Below, piece after piece: positions 30,302 through 38,539 of a stretch of 53,097 nt of DNA. Position numbers and translations under genes: made by a program. The stretch comes from Chloroflexota bacterium (GTDB taxonomy: Bacteria; Chloroflexota; Anaerolineae; UBA4142): positions 1-53,097 of the forward strand of contig JACRMI010000142.1 in NCBI GenBank assembly GCA_016215025.1, written 5' to 3'. The notes beneath the pieces are model-generated. The model worked only from the letters and a program-made list of their open reading frames with translations. It was not told the origin of the DNA and ran no database searches. The number at the start of each line of letters is the position of its first letter. The first letter of the stretch is position 1.

Positions 30302-30802
30302 ATGGGACAGGACGTTCTAGTTTTGAACCAAAATTATGAACCGCTCAACGTGTGTCATACTCGTCGAGCGGTTGTCTTGATTATGAGCGGCAAAGCAGAA
30401 ATTGTGACCAATGGCCGAGGTTATATTCAAACTGCGACTATGCGGTTCGAACGTCCTTCTGTCATTCGACTAGCGCAACAAGTTAAGCGTCCGCGTCCGC
30501 GCATCACGTTGACGCGCCGAGCCGTTTTCCGTCGCGACAATTTTACCTGTCAGTACTGCGGCATCCAATCAAATCATCTCACCATCGATCATGTGATTCC
30601 GCGTCATCGCAAGGGACCGCACATTTGGGAAAACGTCGTGAGCGCGTGTCCGTCTTGCAATCGAAAAAAAGGCGGCAAGACGTTGGAAGAAGCGCATATG
30701 AAGCTGCGCCATATGCCGATCGAGCCGACCTCCTCGCCGCGAACACTCTTTGCGCATTATCTTAGTGAATACGAAGATTGGGAACCGTTCTTAATAGTCT
30801 AA
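30302..30802 (+). CDS. HNH endonuclease family protein
   Basis: A 166-residue protein of the stand-alone HNH type common in Actinobacteria, Cyanobacteria and Chloroflexota. The N-terminal VLVLNQNYEPLNVCHTRRAV is the family signature. The HNH domain (about 80-135) has zinc ligands CQYCG and CPSCN and the active-site DHVIPRHRKG. Its exact role is unknown; it is often a housekeeping-type gene without a methylase partner. The ATG at 30302 is chosen over longer in-frame starts because they overlap the glycosyltransferase gene and because the promoter predicts a leaderless transcript here. Confidence 0.85.
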   Translation: MGQDVLVLNQNYEPLNVCHTRRAVVLIMSGKAEIVTNGRGYIQTATMRFERPSVIRLAQQVKRPRPRITLTRRAVFRRDNFTCQYCGIQSNHLTIDHVIPRHRKGPHIWENVVSACPSCNRKKGGKTLEEAHMKLRHMPIEPTSSPRTLFAHYLSEYEDWEPFLIV

Positions 30803-30824
30803 GCCCACCGATTAAGGTGGGCTT
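30801..30824. terminator. Bidirectional terminator AAGCCCACC/GGTGGGCTT
   Basis: A 9-base stem with a GATTAA loop that overlaps the stop codons of both converging genes (HNH and CHASE2). Confidence 0.7.
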
Positions 30825-32725
30825 GGCATTATTGTTGCGTCGGTCGTTTCTTTTTCTGGTTCGTTGATAATTTCCCCGGTCGATTCATTCGTTTCGATCA
30901 GTTGCCACACCGTCTGTGGATCGGTCTTGCGCCGCAAACGCACCGGTCTCACTTCGAGCAGATCAAATTCATCGCCGATTCTTTCGCGCGTGGTCACGTC
31001 GATGAACACGCTGCGTTCCGGTTTCAACGCGATGCGTTCTGCCATGCCGACAATTTCTCCGATGATCGCGTACTCGGCGCGATGCCGCGCGCCAATTCGT
31101 CCTGCTACGACATGGCCCGTCGCAATGCCAATGCCACTCTTGATCGTCAATTCTTTCGGCTGTCTGCGATTGAATTCAGACAGCTCTTGTTTGATTTCGA
31201 CAGCCGTGCGGACGGCGATTTGCACGTGATTGGGTTGATCGCTCCATAAATTCCAAGCTGCCAGAATTGCGCTGCCGGTGTATTTGACGATCGCGCCATC
31301 GTTCTCAAAAATGATACCGACGGCGAGCGAGACATACTGGTCGAGCAAATCGATCAGCGCTTGAGGCGTTAGACTTGTCGCCAATTCTTCGAGGTCGCTC
31401 AAATCGAGCGCCAGCACGGAGGCTTGGCGGCGAATTCCGCCGAACGGAAGCGGTCGATCTTCGAAATAAGCGGTCAAGCTTGCGACGTCCTCCGGCGGTA
31501 CGTAGCGGCGGAGCAGGGAGGTGATAAAGCTGTGGTGACGTTCTTCGGAGAAATAGCGAAAGATCGCTGTTCCGATGAGCGTCAGAAATAAAGCCAGCAC
31601 CGGGTATATAGGTTGGACGACAATCCCCTCGTCGAATTTAGCAAAGGCATATCCTAGGTAAAGCAAGAGATAGATGATGAGCAATCCGATTTGAGTAAGG
31701 ATTCTAAAATGGGCAAAGGTTGCGCCTGCTAAGATGGCTAACAATAGAACCATTACCACCTGGTTCAAGCTATCTTGCATGACCAGCAGGCGATGATTCA
31801 AAAAAGTTTCGATCAGATTGACATTGATTTCCGTGGACGATAATTGCTGGCCGGACACAGGCGTGCGATAACTTTGGGCTGCGACCTTTCCGCTCAATCC
31901 GACTAGAACAATTTTGTCGCGCATATGGCTTGGATCAATGCGATGGTTCAGAACATCGGAAGCAGAAAACTGGACGGATCGTAAATCAAAGAAATTGATG
32001 AGCAGACGACCTTCCGCATCAACGGGCAGCGAATTCTCACCCATGGCTTGGGCATTTGCCAATTGCAATGTGGCAATCCCTAAAGCCAAATAGTCTTTGC
32101 CACTTTCTTGAATAATAGTCGGCGCCCGGCGCAAGACTCCATCGGCATCCGACATAAACATCGAATGGGCAAGCTGAGTGTTAGCCGTTTCTAGCTCGGC
32201 GGTTGGTTTCAACACAACGCCAAAATTGGGAATGGAAGTCGTGGCTCTCAGCAGGCGTGTTGCATCGACGCCGATCACAGGTTGAAGCACTGGAGGTGCA
32301 TCGGCGAGCGCTTGAGCTAGCTTCGCATCTTCGCTGCTAGAATCGGCTAGGATCAGATCAAGTCCGACCACGCGCGGGTTGGCTTGCGAGATGGTATCGA
32401 CGAGTTCTGCTAGGACTGTACGGTGCCAGGGGAGTGCTCCGAATTCTTCGATGCTTTTGTTGTCGATGGAAACGAAAATGACTTGGCCGGATGGAAGATA
32501 AATGGGGTACAAGAGATCGGAAAATTGCTTTGCGGCGCTCGTCAGCACACCCATATAAAGGGCAATCGCCAACAAAAATCCAACGCAAATGCCAAGCGCG
32601 CTTCCAAATTGCAAGCGGTCTTGAACGCGTCGATCATGCACGATTGGGGAAACATGCGTGCGGAGGGAAACCAGGATCGATTTAATTGGAATTTGAAATC
32701 CACGCTTTAATTTTGGAGTAGCCAA
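30812..32725 (-). CDS. CHASE2 sensor with degenerate class III nucleotide cyclase domain
   Basis: A 637-residue membrane protein: one hydrophobic segment (about 45-65), an extracellular CHASE2 domain (about 75-325), three hydrophobic segments (about 335-410), then a cyclase-homology domain. The first metal-binding Asp is present (VLALDLSDL), but where the second is expected (K-x-x-G-D) the sequence reads KYTGSAILAAW with Ser. In the transition-state motif (V-N-x-A-x-R) the Asn is Gly (EIVGMAERIA). Cyclase activity is therefore doubtful and it may act as a receptor or allosteric partner. The start (TTG) overlaps the end of the phosphatase gene by 44 bases, so the two are coupled. Confidence 0.85.
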   Translation of the reverse strand: MATPKLKRGFQIPIKSILVSLRTHVSPIVHDRRVQDRLQFGSALGICVGFLLAIALYMGVLTSAAKQFSDLLYPIYLPSGQVIFVSIDNKSIEEFGALPWHRTVLAELVDTISQANPRVVGLDLILADSSSEDAKLAQALADAPPVLQPVIGVDATRLLRATTSIPNFGVVLKPTAELETANTQLAHSMFMSDADGVLRRAPTIIQESGKDYLALGIATLQLANAQAMGENSLPVDAEGRLLINFFDLRSVQFSASDVLNHRIDPSHMRDKIVLVGLSGKVAAQSYRTPVSGQQLSSTEINVNLIETFLNHRLLVMQDSLNQVVMVLLLAILAGATFAHFRILTQIGLLIIYLLLYLGYAFAKFDEGIVVQPIYPVLALFLTLIGTAIFRYFSEERHHSFITSLLRRYVPPEDVASLTAYFEDRPLPFGGIRRQASVLALDLSDLEELATSLTPQALIDLLDQYVSLAVGIIFENDGAIVKYTGSAILAAWNLWSDQPNHVQIAVRTAVEIKQELSEFNRRQPKELTIKSGIGIATGHVVAGRIGARHRAEYAIIGEIVGMAERIALKPERSVFIDVTTRERIGDEFDLLEVRPVRLRRKTDPQTVWQLIETNESTGEIINEPEKETTDATIMPSPP

Positions 32726-33155
32726 CTTCGATCAATTTCTCCAGGTGTTGTGCGCAGGATTCGTATTCTTCGAGTGTACCGCCGTATGGATCGCCAATGT
32801 CGAACGTAGCGGATTGGAGTTCACTCATCAAGTGGAGTTTTTTGCGATAGGCAGGAAATTCGGAGCGTAACGCTTCGGCATGGTTCTTGGTCATGACAAT
32901 CACAACCGCTGCCGCTTCCAGCATTGCGCGAGTAATGGTGCGTCCACGGTGACAGGATAGATCAAGATGGCGCTTGCCCATCGAGGTGATGGCAAACGTG
33001 GAGGCGGGCTGATTATCGAGTGCCCAGGTTCCAGCGGATTGCGCAATGTATTGGTGACTTTCGCCAGACTGTTGCGCTTGGGCATTGAACAATGCTTCCG
33101 CCATTGGAGAGCGGCATACATTGCCGGTGCAAACGAAGAGAACGAGATGACTCAT
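32682..33155 (-). CDS. Low-molecular-weight protein tyrosine phosphatase
   Basis: A 157-residue cytosolic phosphatase with the P-loop CTGNVCRS near the N-terminus (CX5R, Cys nucleophile) and the general-acid Asp in IGDPYGG. Wzb-type members dephosphorylate the Tyr tail of Wzc-like kinases. A suitable kinase lies at 204-1817, though not in the same operon. It is coupled by overlaps with the small protein upstream (ATGA) and the CHASE2 gene downstream. Confidence 0.9.
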   Translation of the reverse strand: MSHLVLFVCTGNVCRSPMAEALFNAQAQQSGESHQYIAQSAGTWALDNQPASTFAITSMGKRHLDLSCHRGRTITRAMLEAAAVVIVMTKNHAEALRSEFPAYRKKLHLMSELQSATFDIGDPYGGTLEEYESCAQHLEKLIEVGYSKIKAWISNSN

Positions 33156-33457
33156 TGTTCGGAGTCAAGCAGAAGAAATTCTAGCTCTTTCAAACGAATC
33201 GTCTGTTCATCATTCAAGCCGCGCTCAAGCTCGATTGCCAGCAAATCCAAAAGTTCGTCATCCAATTCATCAAATTCGGATGGCTTTAATTTGGGGCGTC
33301 CTTCGCCGTAAAGCTCATAACGTTCGAGGTATTCGGCATACTCTTCTGAAACAGGGGTTTTGCTGACGGGCTTGCTCTTGGTCTTGACGGCGGTCTTTGC
33401 CGCCGGTGCTTTTTTAGGCGCGACTTTACGTTTGAGCGGTTTTTTTTCTTTCGCCAT
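33152..33457 (-). CDS. Small bipartite charged protein of unknown function (101 aa)
   Basis: The ATG at 33457 is preceded by GGGAGAG. Residues 1-45 are rich in Lys, Pro and Ala (histone-tail-like, e.g. KRKVAPKKAPAAKTAVKTK). Residues 45-101 are acidic and helical (DELDDELLDLLAIELERG). No enzyme motif. The basic half could bind nucleic acid or ribosomal RNA and the acidic half a protein; this is inference from composition only. It is the first gene of the short operon with the phosphatase and CHASE2 protein. Confidence 0.7.
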   Translation of the reverse strand: MAKEKKPLKRKVAPKKAPAAKTAVKTKSKPVSKTPVSEEYAEYLERYELYGEGRPKLKPSEFDELDDELLDLLAIELERGLNDEQTIRLKELEFLLLDSEQ

Positions 33458-33497
33458 CGTGGCTCTCCCGAATAGATCGTTCGTGGTTTCTGGTGCA

Positions 33498-33528
33498 ATT
33501 ATACCATAATTGATGCTGCAATGTTCAA
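33498..33528 (-). promoter_or_regulatory. Extended -10 promoter for the small-protein/phosphatase/CHASE2 operon
   Basis: On the minus strand TGGTATAAT (perfect -10 with TG extension), with TTGAAC 19 bases upstream. The leader is about 35 bases. Confidence 0.5.
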
Positions 33529-34634
33529 TCGGTTTTTGGCTTGGACTCGGCAAGCGCATATAGCCCGCCCGACACAAGCGAATGTCCGCCCAAAAGAATG
33601 GGAATCGATGCGTCGCGCGCGGCTTGTGTGAATCCCTTGATCCACGGATCGCGAATGGGTTCGGGTTCAAGCAGGTCAGAATAAAATCGATCCGGTGCGG
33701 CTGGGCGAAGATGACGATGCGCGAAGAGGACGCGTGAATCGATAATGGCTGCGTCACACAAGCTTGCCAGCGTGTCGAAAAATTTTTCTGCGCCGACCGT
33801 CTCCAGGTGAAAACCCAACAGCGAACGAACCAGTCCGCGTTCGTCGCGACCGCTGGCGCGCATGCCGCGCTCTTCGCTAAAGATGCGCCATTGGCACGGT
33901 GTCGAGCGTTCGAGGAATAATGCCATCGATGCGGACACACGCCCGGCGACGAGTAATTGACTCGTGCGATTCGCCAGCAACGCTTGCGTCCGAGTCACGC
34001 GCGATAAATCGAGTTGGGCGTTGTCTAAAAATGCGCGGAGATGTTTGCCGACCGCGGGATGTAATCCAATCGTCAATAAATCGTTCGGCGTGTCGATGTC
34101 CAATTGAGTTGCCGCGTTTTTGTTCAAGGGTACGACTTGCAGCTTGGCGCGTTCACCTAATCGATACGCGAGATCATTATCGAGCGAAGGCGGCTGAATT
34201 TCGTTGACAGCATCTCCTGGCGACCAGGCGGCAAAATCGGCGGAATAATAATTGTTGGTGATAACGATTCGAGCTTCGTTTGCTGCGCGCTGAGCGATGG
34301 CGCGCCAATCGTCCACGCTCATCAAGCCGCCGCTGCCTCCGCCGATATAAAGCGGTGTGTGCGCGCGATATTTTTCGACCAAACTGGCGAGTGTTTTCCC
34401 CCAATGAAAATCTTCGTCCACGCGGTCGGTTTCGACTTGCACACCAAACGATTCAACGTGGGCGGCAAATTCTTCGCTGGGGGTTGCTACAATAATTTCA
34501 CCAATCTCTGGAATGGAGCGAAGTTTTTCCAGCGTATCCACCGCCACAGCGCACTGGGCATCGGCAACCAGTTTTTCAATCTGGCTCTCAGCCGTTGCTT
34601 TGATAAAGAGAAATACCGTGACACTTGTTGTCAC
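33525..34634 (-). CDS. Conserved protein resembling a nucleotidyltransferase (GT-A-like N-terminus)
   Basis: A 369-residue soluble protein. The first half has the feel of an NTP-transferase fold: VAVDTLEKLRSIPEIGEIIV, then LYIGGGSGGLMSVDDWRAIA and VPLNKNAATQLDIDTPNDLL, the last recalling the D-x-D/N region of MobA/CofC-type enzymes. The C-terminal half (about 190-360) contains TRTQALLANRTSQLLVAGRV and ends with ILLGGHSLVSGGLYALAESK; I do not recognise it. Substrate and pathway are unknown. It is transcribed with no close partner. Confidence 0.55.
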   Translation of the reverse strand: MTTSVTVFLFIKATAESQIEKLVADAQCAVAVDTLEKLRSIPEIGEIIVATPSEEFAAHVESFGVQVETDRVDEDFHWGKTLASLVEKYRAHTPLYIGGGSGGLMSVDDWRAIAQRAANEARIVITNNYYSADFAAWSPGDAVNEIQPPSLDNDLAYRLGERAKLQVVPLNKNAATQLDIDTPNDLLTIGLHPAVGKHLRAFLDNAQLDLSRVTRTQALLANRTSQLLVAGRVSASMALFLERSTPCQWRIFSEERGMRASGRDERGLVRSLLGFHLETVGAEKFFDTLASLCDAAIIDSRVLFAHRHLRPAAPDRFYSDLLEPEPIRDPWIKGFTQAARDASIPILLGGHSLVSGGLYALAESKPKTD

Positions 34635-34656
34635 AAAATGCTCCGCTAAAGCTGTA

Positions 34657-34706
34657 GAGCAAGCTTCTAGCTTGCTCGCAAGGCACGCAAGTTGGAAACT
34701 TGCGTG
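34657..34706. repeat. Double hairpin of the AGCAAGCT/CGCAAGTT family
   Basis: GAGCAAGC/GCTTGCTC and CACGCAAGTT/AACTTGCGTG follow each other in the gap. They are typical dispersed intergenic hairpins. Confidence 0.65.
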
Positions 34707-34721
34707 ACGTGTCGAAAACTA

Positions 34722-34750
34722 AAGGGGTTGGGGACCTGCCCCAACCCCTG
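34722..34750 (-). terminator. Terminator of the HPF gene
   Basis: AGGGGTTGGGG/CCCCAACCCCT with an ACCTG loop just beyond the stop codon of the minus-strand HPF gene. Confidence 0.75.
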
Positions 34751-34759
34751 AGTCATTTT

Positions 34760-35299
34760 CTATTTGATTTCGGGTTCAATCAACCCGTAGTCTCCATCGT
34801 TACGCCGGTAGACGACATTCAGTTTGCCATCTTTCCGGTCGGCGAACAAGAAAAAGGTGTGGCCTAACAGTTCCATTTGTTCAATCGCTTCTTCCTCCGT
34901 CATCGGCAATATGTGGAATCGCTTTTTGCGAACGATATGAACCTCTTCAACGGGAGCCGTGGCAACCGGGGTTGCTGGCTCGGGTTCGATTGGCGTTCGG
35001 GCGTGAGCGTGTTTGGTTTTGTAACGTTCGATTTGGCGGTGGAGTTTGTCCACGACTGTGTCAATCGCCGCGCCAAAATCTGAAGAACGTTCCTCGCCTC
35101 GCAAAATAGTGCCATTGGTGCGCAGCGTGACCTGGACGACCTGGCTCTGTTTCGCGTTCTTGGTTTTTTCAAGTGCAAGTTCAACCCGTGCTTCGGTCAG
35201 CGAAGGTAGATACCGATCTAGCTTGCCGACCTTTTTTTCGACATAGTCTTTCAGCCCATCCGACACTTCAAGATTTTTACCGCTGATGATCAGTTGCAT
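34760..35299 (-). CDS. hpf: Long-form ribosome hibernation promoting factor
   Basis: A 179-residue protein with the S30AE/YfiA fold at 1-100 (MQLIISGKNLEVSDGLKDYV ... VQVTLRTNGTILRGEERSSD ... AIDTVVDKLHRQIERYK), a Pro/Ala linker (about 102-120) and the C-terminal dimerisation domain (VRKKRFHILPMTEEEAIEQM ... HTFFLFADRKDGKLNVVYRR). The long form alone dimerises 70S ribosomes into inactive 100S particles in stationary phase. ATG with an AGGAGG RBS. Confidence 0.95.
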   Translation of the reverse strand: MQLIISGKNLEVSDGLKDYVEKKVGKLDRYLPSLTEARVELALEKTKNAKQSQVVQVTLRTNGTILRGEERSSDFGAAIDTVVDKLHRQIERYKTKHAHARTPIEPEPATPVATAPVEEVHIVRKKRFHILPMTEEEAIEQMELLGHTFFLFADRKDGKLNVVYRRNDGDYGLIEPEIK

Positions 35300-35350
35300 G
35301 TCTTCCTCCTATACACGAGTTTGTTTCGAGAGAAATATTCTCCTACCGAA

Positions 35351-35378
35351 ATTGTACTTATCACCTCCTTGGCGTCAA
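35351..35378 (-). promoter_or_regulatory. Promoter for hpf
   Basis: On the minus strand TTGACG, a 16-base spacer, TACAAT (35356-35351). The leader of about 45 bases includes the RBS. Confidence 0.5.
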
Positions 35379-35394
35379 GTGGGCTTGGCGGCAA

Positions 35395-35504
35395 GTTCGT
35401 AGTGAGCAATTTACACTTGCACCAAACGTGGCTGTGCCCGAAGTGCGGCACAGTCATGCAGGTGTGGCGCGGTCTTAACGCGTGTTGAGACGCGCACTAC
35501 GAAC
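35395..35504. repeat. Intergenic element bounded by GTTCGTAGTG/CACTACGAAC
   Basis: A perfect 10-base terminal inverted repeat encloses about 90 bases that include inner hairpins (CTGTGCC/GGCACAG). It looks like a small non-autonomous repeat inserted between hpf and the ComF gene. Confidence 0.6.
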
Positions 35505-35506
35505 CG

Positions 35507-36211
35507 TTAGCGGGAGCGTGCCACCGCGAGTCCCCACACAGATTTAGCGGCGCGTGCTTGGAGGGCTTGACCACAAGCATCCATCGTCGCGCCGGTCGTG
35601 CAAACATCGTCAATCAAAAGGATGCGCGCACCGGTGACGCGCTCGGTGGCGACAAAAGCATCGTGAACATTATCGCGTCGGTCTACCGCATCGAGTTCGA
35701 CTTGCGGACGCGTGTGTCGAGTTCGCGTCAACACATCGTTCCAAACGGGCAGATTTGAATGGCGTCCCAGTTCTTGCGCGAGTAACCGCGCTTGATTATA
35801 TCCGCGCGCATGTTCGCGCTCAGGGTGAAGGGGAATAGGAACCAAGGCATCCGCGGGAATTGGATGGGCAGAAAAATAATCGCTCAACAATGCACCCAGT
35901 GGTCTTGCCAGTTCTGGACGATGATTGTACTTGAGCGCATGGATCGCTTGGCGAACACTGCCTTCAAAAAAGGCAACCGCGCGTGTGCCATTGATTTGCA
36001 AGGGAAGCTTTTGGCAATAGGGGCAATCGGTGCGATTGAGTGGGCGACCGCACTGCTGGCAAATCGGCGGAAGAATTCTGTTGATGGCCTGACGGCACGG
36101 GGCACAAAACCATTCGCCGATCTGCCGACACACGACACATCGCGGTGGGAAAAAGAGATCGAGCAATGCTTGACGCAACAGAGAGGCGTCGTGCGTAAAT
36201 TGCGCGATCAT
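35507..36211 (-). CDS. comF: ComF-family phosphoribosyltransferase-like protein
   Basis: A 234-residue protein with an N-terminal zinc ribbon with paired cysteines (CVVCRQIGEWFCAPC and CQQCGRPLNRTDCPYC) and a C-terminal PRTase-like domain with the PRPP-binding motif ARILLIDDVCTTGATMDAC. ComF acts with the DNA-uptake machinery in naturally competent bacteria. It lies at the end of the minus-strand Tad operon, possibly only by proximity. The start ATG leaves 9 bases to the DUF192 gene. Confidence 0.9.
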   Translation of the reverse strand: MIAQFTHDASLLRQALLDLFFPPRCVVCRQIGEWFCAPCRQAINRILPPICQQCGRPLNRTDCPYCQKLPLQINGTRAVAFFEGSVRQAIHALKYNHRPELARPLGALLSDYFSAHPIPADALVPIPLHPEREHARGYNQARLLAQELGRHSNLPVWNDVLTRTRHTRPQVELDAVDRRDNVHDAFVATERVTGARILLIDDVCTTGATMDACGQALQARAAKSVWGLAVARSR

Positions 36212-36220
36212 AATCCTCGC

Positions 36221-36583
36221 TTAGACGAAAGATATTTCGATCTGATCGCCGAGGGTCGTACCTGTTTGAGTAGCTTGCCCGGCGGCGATCTCGAGTACAT
36301 CCGTCGCGCCGAAAACCAATGGACTAAAGCGCAGGGGACCCATGTTCGTCATCAAATGAATGAGTCGTCCTGTGCGGTCGAGAAACAATACATCGATTGG
36401 AAAACTCATGCCCACCGTGTGAATTGCTTTTTCGCCCTTGAGTAGCAAGCCCTCGCCGGATTTCAGCGGAGCGTGTCCCAAGAGTCCCTTTAGTCGCGTC
36501 CACCAAGTATTGGCCAGGATGCCCTGAGTGACGATAGGCACGCCGCGCGTTTTGTTCACCGCGCGCAAAATTTTATTTGACAC
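36221..36583 (-). CDS. DUF192-family protein
   Basis: About 120 residues. The DUF192 signature is present: TWWTRLKGLLGHAPLKSGEG, then KAIHTVGMSFPIDVLFLDRT and DVLEIAAGQATQTGTTLGDQ. Members are small, usually exported or peripheral beta-barrel proteins of unknown function and are often found beside Tad/type II-like pilus genes. Starts at GTG 36583 (overlapping the TadC stop) or GTG 36559. No signal peptide is seen at either. Confidence 0.8.
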   Translation of the reverse strand: MSNKILRAVNKTRGVPIVTQGILANTWWTRLKGLLGHAPLKSGEGLLLKGEKAIHTVGMSFPIDVLFLDRTGRLIHLMTNMGPLRFSPLVFGATDVLEIAAGQATQTGTTLGDQIEISFV

Positions 36584-37502
36584 CGAATCCGCCGCCCGTC
36601 GTGAAGATGAGAACTGCGGGTCCCAACAGCACAATCATGATCGATGGAAAGATCAGAAAGACGAGCGGGAACATCATCTTGACTGGGGCTTTGGCTGCCA
36701 GTTCTTCTGCGTGTTGGCGGCGTTTGACACGCATTTGTTCCGATTGAATGCGGAGAACCTTTGCCATGCTCACGCCGAGCTGATCGGCTTGGATCACAGC
36801 GGCGATGAAATTGGTGAGATTAGGAACATCCGCGCGGTTCGCCATATCACGTAGGGCTTCGCGTCGAATTTTGCCCAAACGGACTTCGGCATTGGCACGC
36901 GCAAAAGCGTGGGAAAGTTCATTATCCCATTTTTCGGCGACCTTTGCCATGGCGGCGTCAAAGCCTTGTCCGGCTTCGGTGCAGATGGTCAAGAGGTCTA
37001 GCGCATCGGGCAACGCTTTTTGAATGTCATGCTGACGTTGTCGAATTTTTGAACTGAGCCAGAACATTGGCAAATAAAAGCCAAGGAATGCAGCAATCGC
37101 CGTAAACAAAAGCGTTTGGGGCCAAGGGATGCGCAAGACGAGCATGGGGACGCCAACCAAGATCGCGGTAATAATGACACCCAAGCCGCGCACACCCAAA
37201 AAGTCGGCGGCGGTCCAGTTGTTGGGATTTCCCGCCAACTCGATCTTGCGCTTCATTTCTTCTACGTTTTGTTTCGGCGTAAAGCGAGAGAAAAAGCCCG
37301 ATGTGCCGCGTACGAGCGGTTGCAGTACGCGATCGCTGAATGGCTGGGACATTTCCAGTTCGGTTAACGTGCGTGGACGCGAGCCGTATGTTTGTAGGCG
37401 TTCTTGTTCTCTCGTCGGACCGGATGGAATAGCCAACCCAATAAAAATGAATATGACACTCAATCCAAAAAAGAGCGAGAGCAGGAGAAGCATTGGATCC
37501 AT
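36573..37502 (-). CDS. tadC: Tad pilus inner-membrane protein TadC (T2SSF domain)
   Basis: A 309-residue membrane protein with an N-terminal hydrophobic segment (about 4-26), a second pair (about 108-150) and one at the C-terminus (about 280-302). The T2SSF domain carries ALPDALDLLTICTEAGQGFD and AAVIQADQLGVSMAKVLRIQ. It forms the platform on which the TadA ATPase acts, with TadB. Confidence 0.9.
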   Translation of the reverse strand: MDPMLLLLSLFFGLSVIFIFIGLAIPSGPTREQERLQTYGSRPRTLTELEMSQPFSDRVLQPLVRGTSGFFSRFTPKQNVEEMKRKIELAGNPNNWTAADFLGVRGLGVIITAILVGVPMLVLRIPWPQTLLFTAIAAFLGFYLPMFWLSSKIRQRQHDIQKALPDALDLLTICTEAGQGFDAAMAKVAEKWDNELSHAFARANAEVRLGKIRREALRDMANRADVPNLTNFIAAVIQADQLGVSMAKVLRIQSEQMRVKRRQHAEELAAKAPVKMMFPLVFLIFPSIMIVLLGPAVLIFTTGGGFGVK

Positions 37503-37543
37503 AGTTATTCGCTTTCCTTAAACTTGATTGTGGAGCTTGCGAG

Positions 37544-38509
37544 CTAGACTTCGATATCGGTAATTTTTCGAATGGCAAAATAGCCGGCGGTGATCGTGAC
37601 CATACCAAAGATGAGCATCATAATGCCGCACGATTCTTGCCACATTTTGGAAAGATAGGTGGGATTGAAGATGAACATGAAAATTCCCAAGGCAATAGGG
37701 AGAAGCGCAACGACATTTCCCGACAGGCGTTGGGTTGCCGTCATGGCTTGGATTTGACCTTTGATCCGAACGCGCTCACGAATGGTGTGCGAAATTGTGT
37801 CGAGGATTTCGGAAAGGTTACCACCGGTTTCATGTTGAACATTGATCGCCGTAATCACAAAGTCCAAGTCTTCGCTTGGAATACGTTCTAGCAGATGCGC
37901 TAATGCTTCTTGAATCGTCAGACCCAAGCCAATCTCTCGAACGACACGCGCAAACTCAGTGGAGATGGGAGGTGGCAATTCGCGCGCCGCCGTTTCCATC
38001 GCTTGCAACAAGCTGTAGCCAGCGCGAAGAGAATTGGCAAGCAGGATCAGCGTGTCGCCGAGTTGATTATTGAAGGCGGTCAAACGTTGGGATTGCAGAC
38101 GGCGGACATAGAGGCGTGGTGCATAGAAACCCACGATACCACCCAGCAAAGCAAAAATCAAATTGCCACGCCCCAGGAAAAAGGCAAGCAGCGTTGCCGT
38201 CATCACGATGACGACATTTAATGCGATAAATTCTCCGGGAGTGAGCTTGAGATCAGCGCGGGCGAGGTCGGTTGCCAGTTGTTTATTAGTGCCGCGCCCA
38301 CCCGCCAATTTTCCCAGTCCGCCCAACATGGTGCGCTGAGATTTGTTTGCGGGGTCAACTTCTTCTTGAACGAGTCGATTCGCATATCGGTCGAGTCGAT
38401 CTTCGATGGTTTGGTTTTGTCCGCTAATCAAGCGGTCTAGTCCAAAGAACATCAGAAAAATCGAGAGGAATGCCAGCGAACTGAGACCCATTACGGCTTC
38501 GGTAGGCAT
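37544..38509 (-). CDS. tadB: Tad pilus inner-membrane protein TadB (T2SSF domain)
   Basis: A 321-residue membrane protein, hydrophobic at about 8-25, 105-145 and 265-315. The T2SSF domain has NQLGDTLILLANSLRAGYSL and ETGGNLSEILDTISHTIRER, the usual TadB consensus. It is the companion of TadC, 41 bases upstream of it, in the order tadA-tadB-tadC typical of Tad loci. Confidence 0.92.
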   Translation of the reverse strand: MPTEAVMGLSSLAFLSIFLMFFGLDRLISGQNQTIEDRLDRYANRLVQEEVDPANKSQRTMLGGLGKLAGGRGTNKQLATDLARADLKLTPGEFIALNVVIVMTATLLAFFLGRGNLIFALLGGIVGFYAPRLYVRRLQSQRLTAFNNQLGDTLILLANSLRAGYSLLQAMETAARELPPPISTEFARVVREIGLGLTIQEALAHLLERIPSEDLDFVITAINVQHETGGNLSEILDTISHTIRERVRIKGQIQAMTATQRLSGNVVALLPIALGIFMFIFNPTYLSKMWQESCGIMMLIFGMVTITAGYFAIRKITDIEV

Positions 38510-38539
38510 CGCTAAAACTCCAATCTAATTACACCGCGC

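Noticed and set aside
33458..33940. N-terminal extension of the small charged protein
   Set aside because: Overlaps another gene and the predicted promoter; the segment has shadow-frame composition, and the ATG at 33457 has an RBS.
35294..35488. 64-codon frame upstream of hpf
   Set aside because: Lies in the hpf promoter and a terminal-inverted-repeat element, and reads as a chance frame.
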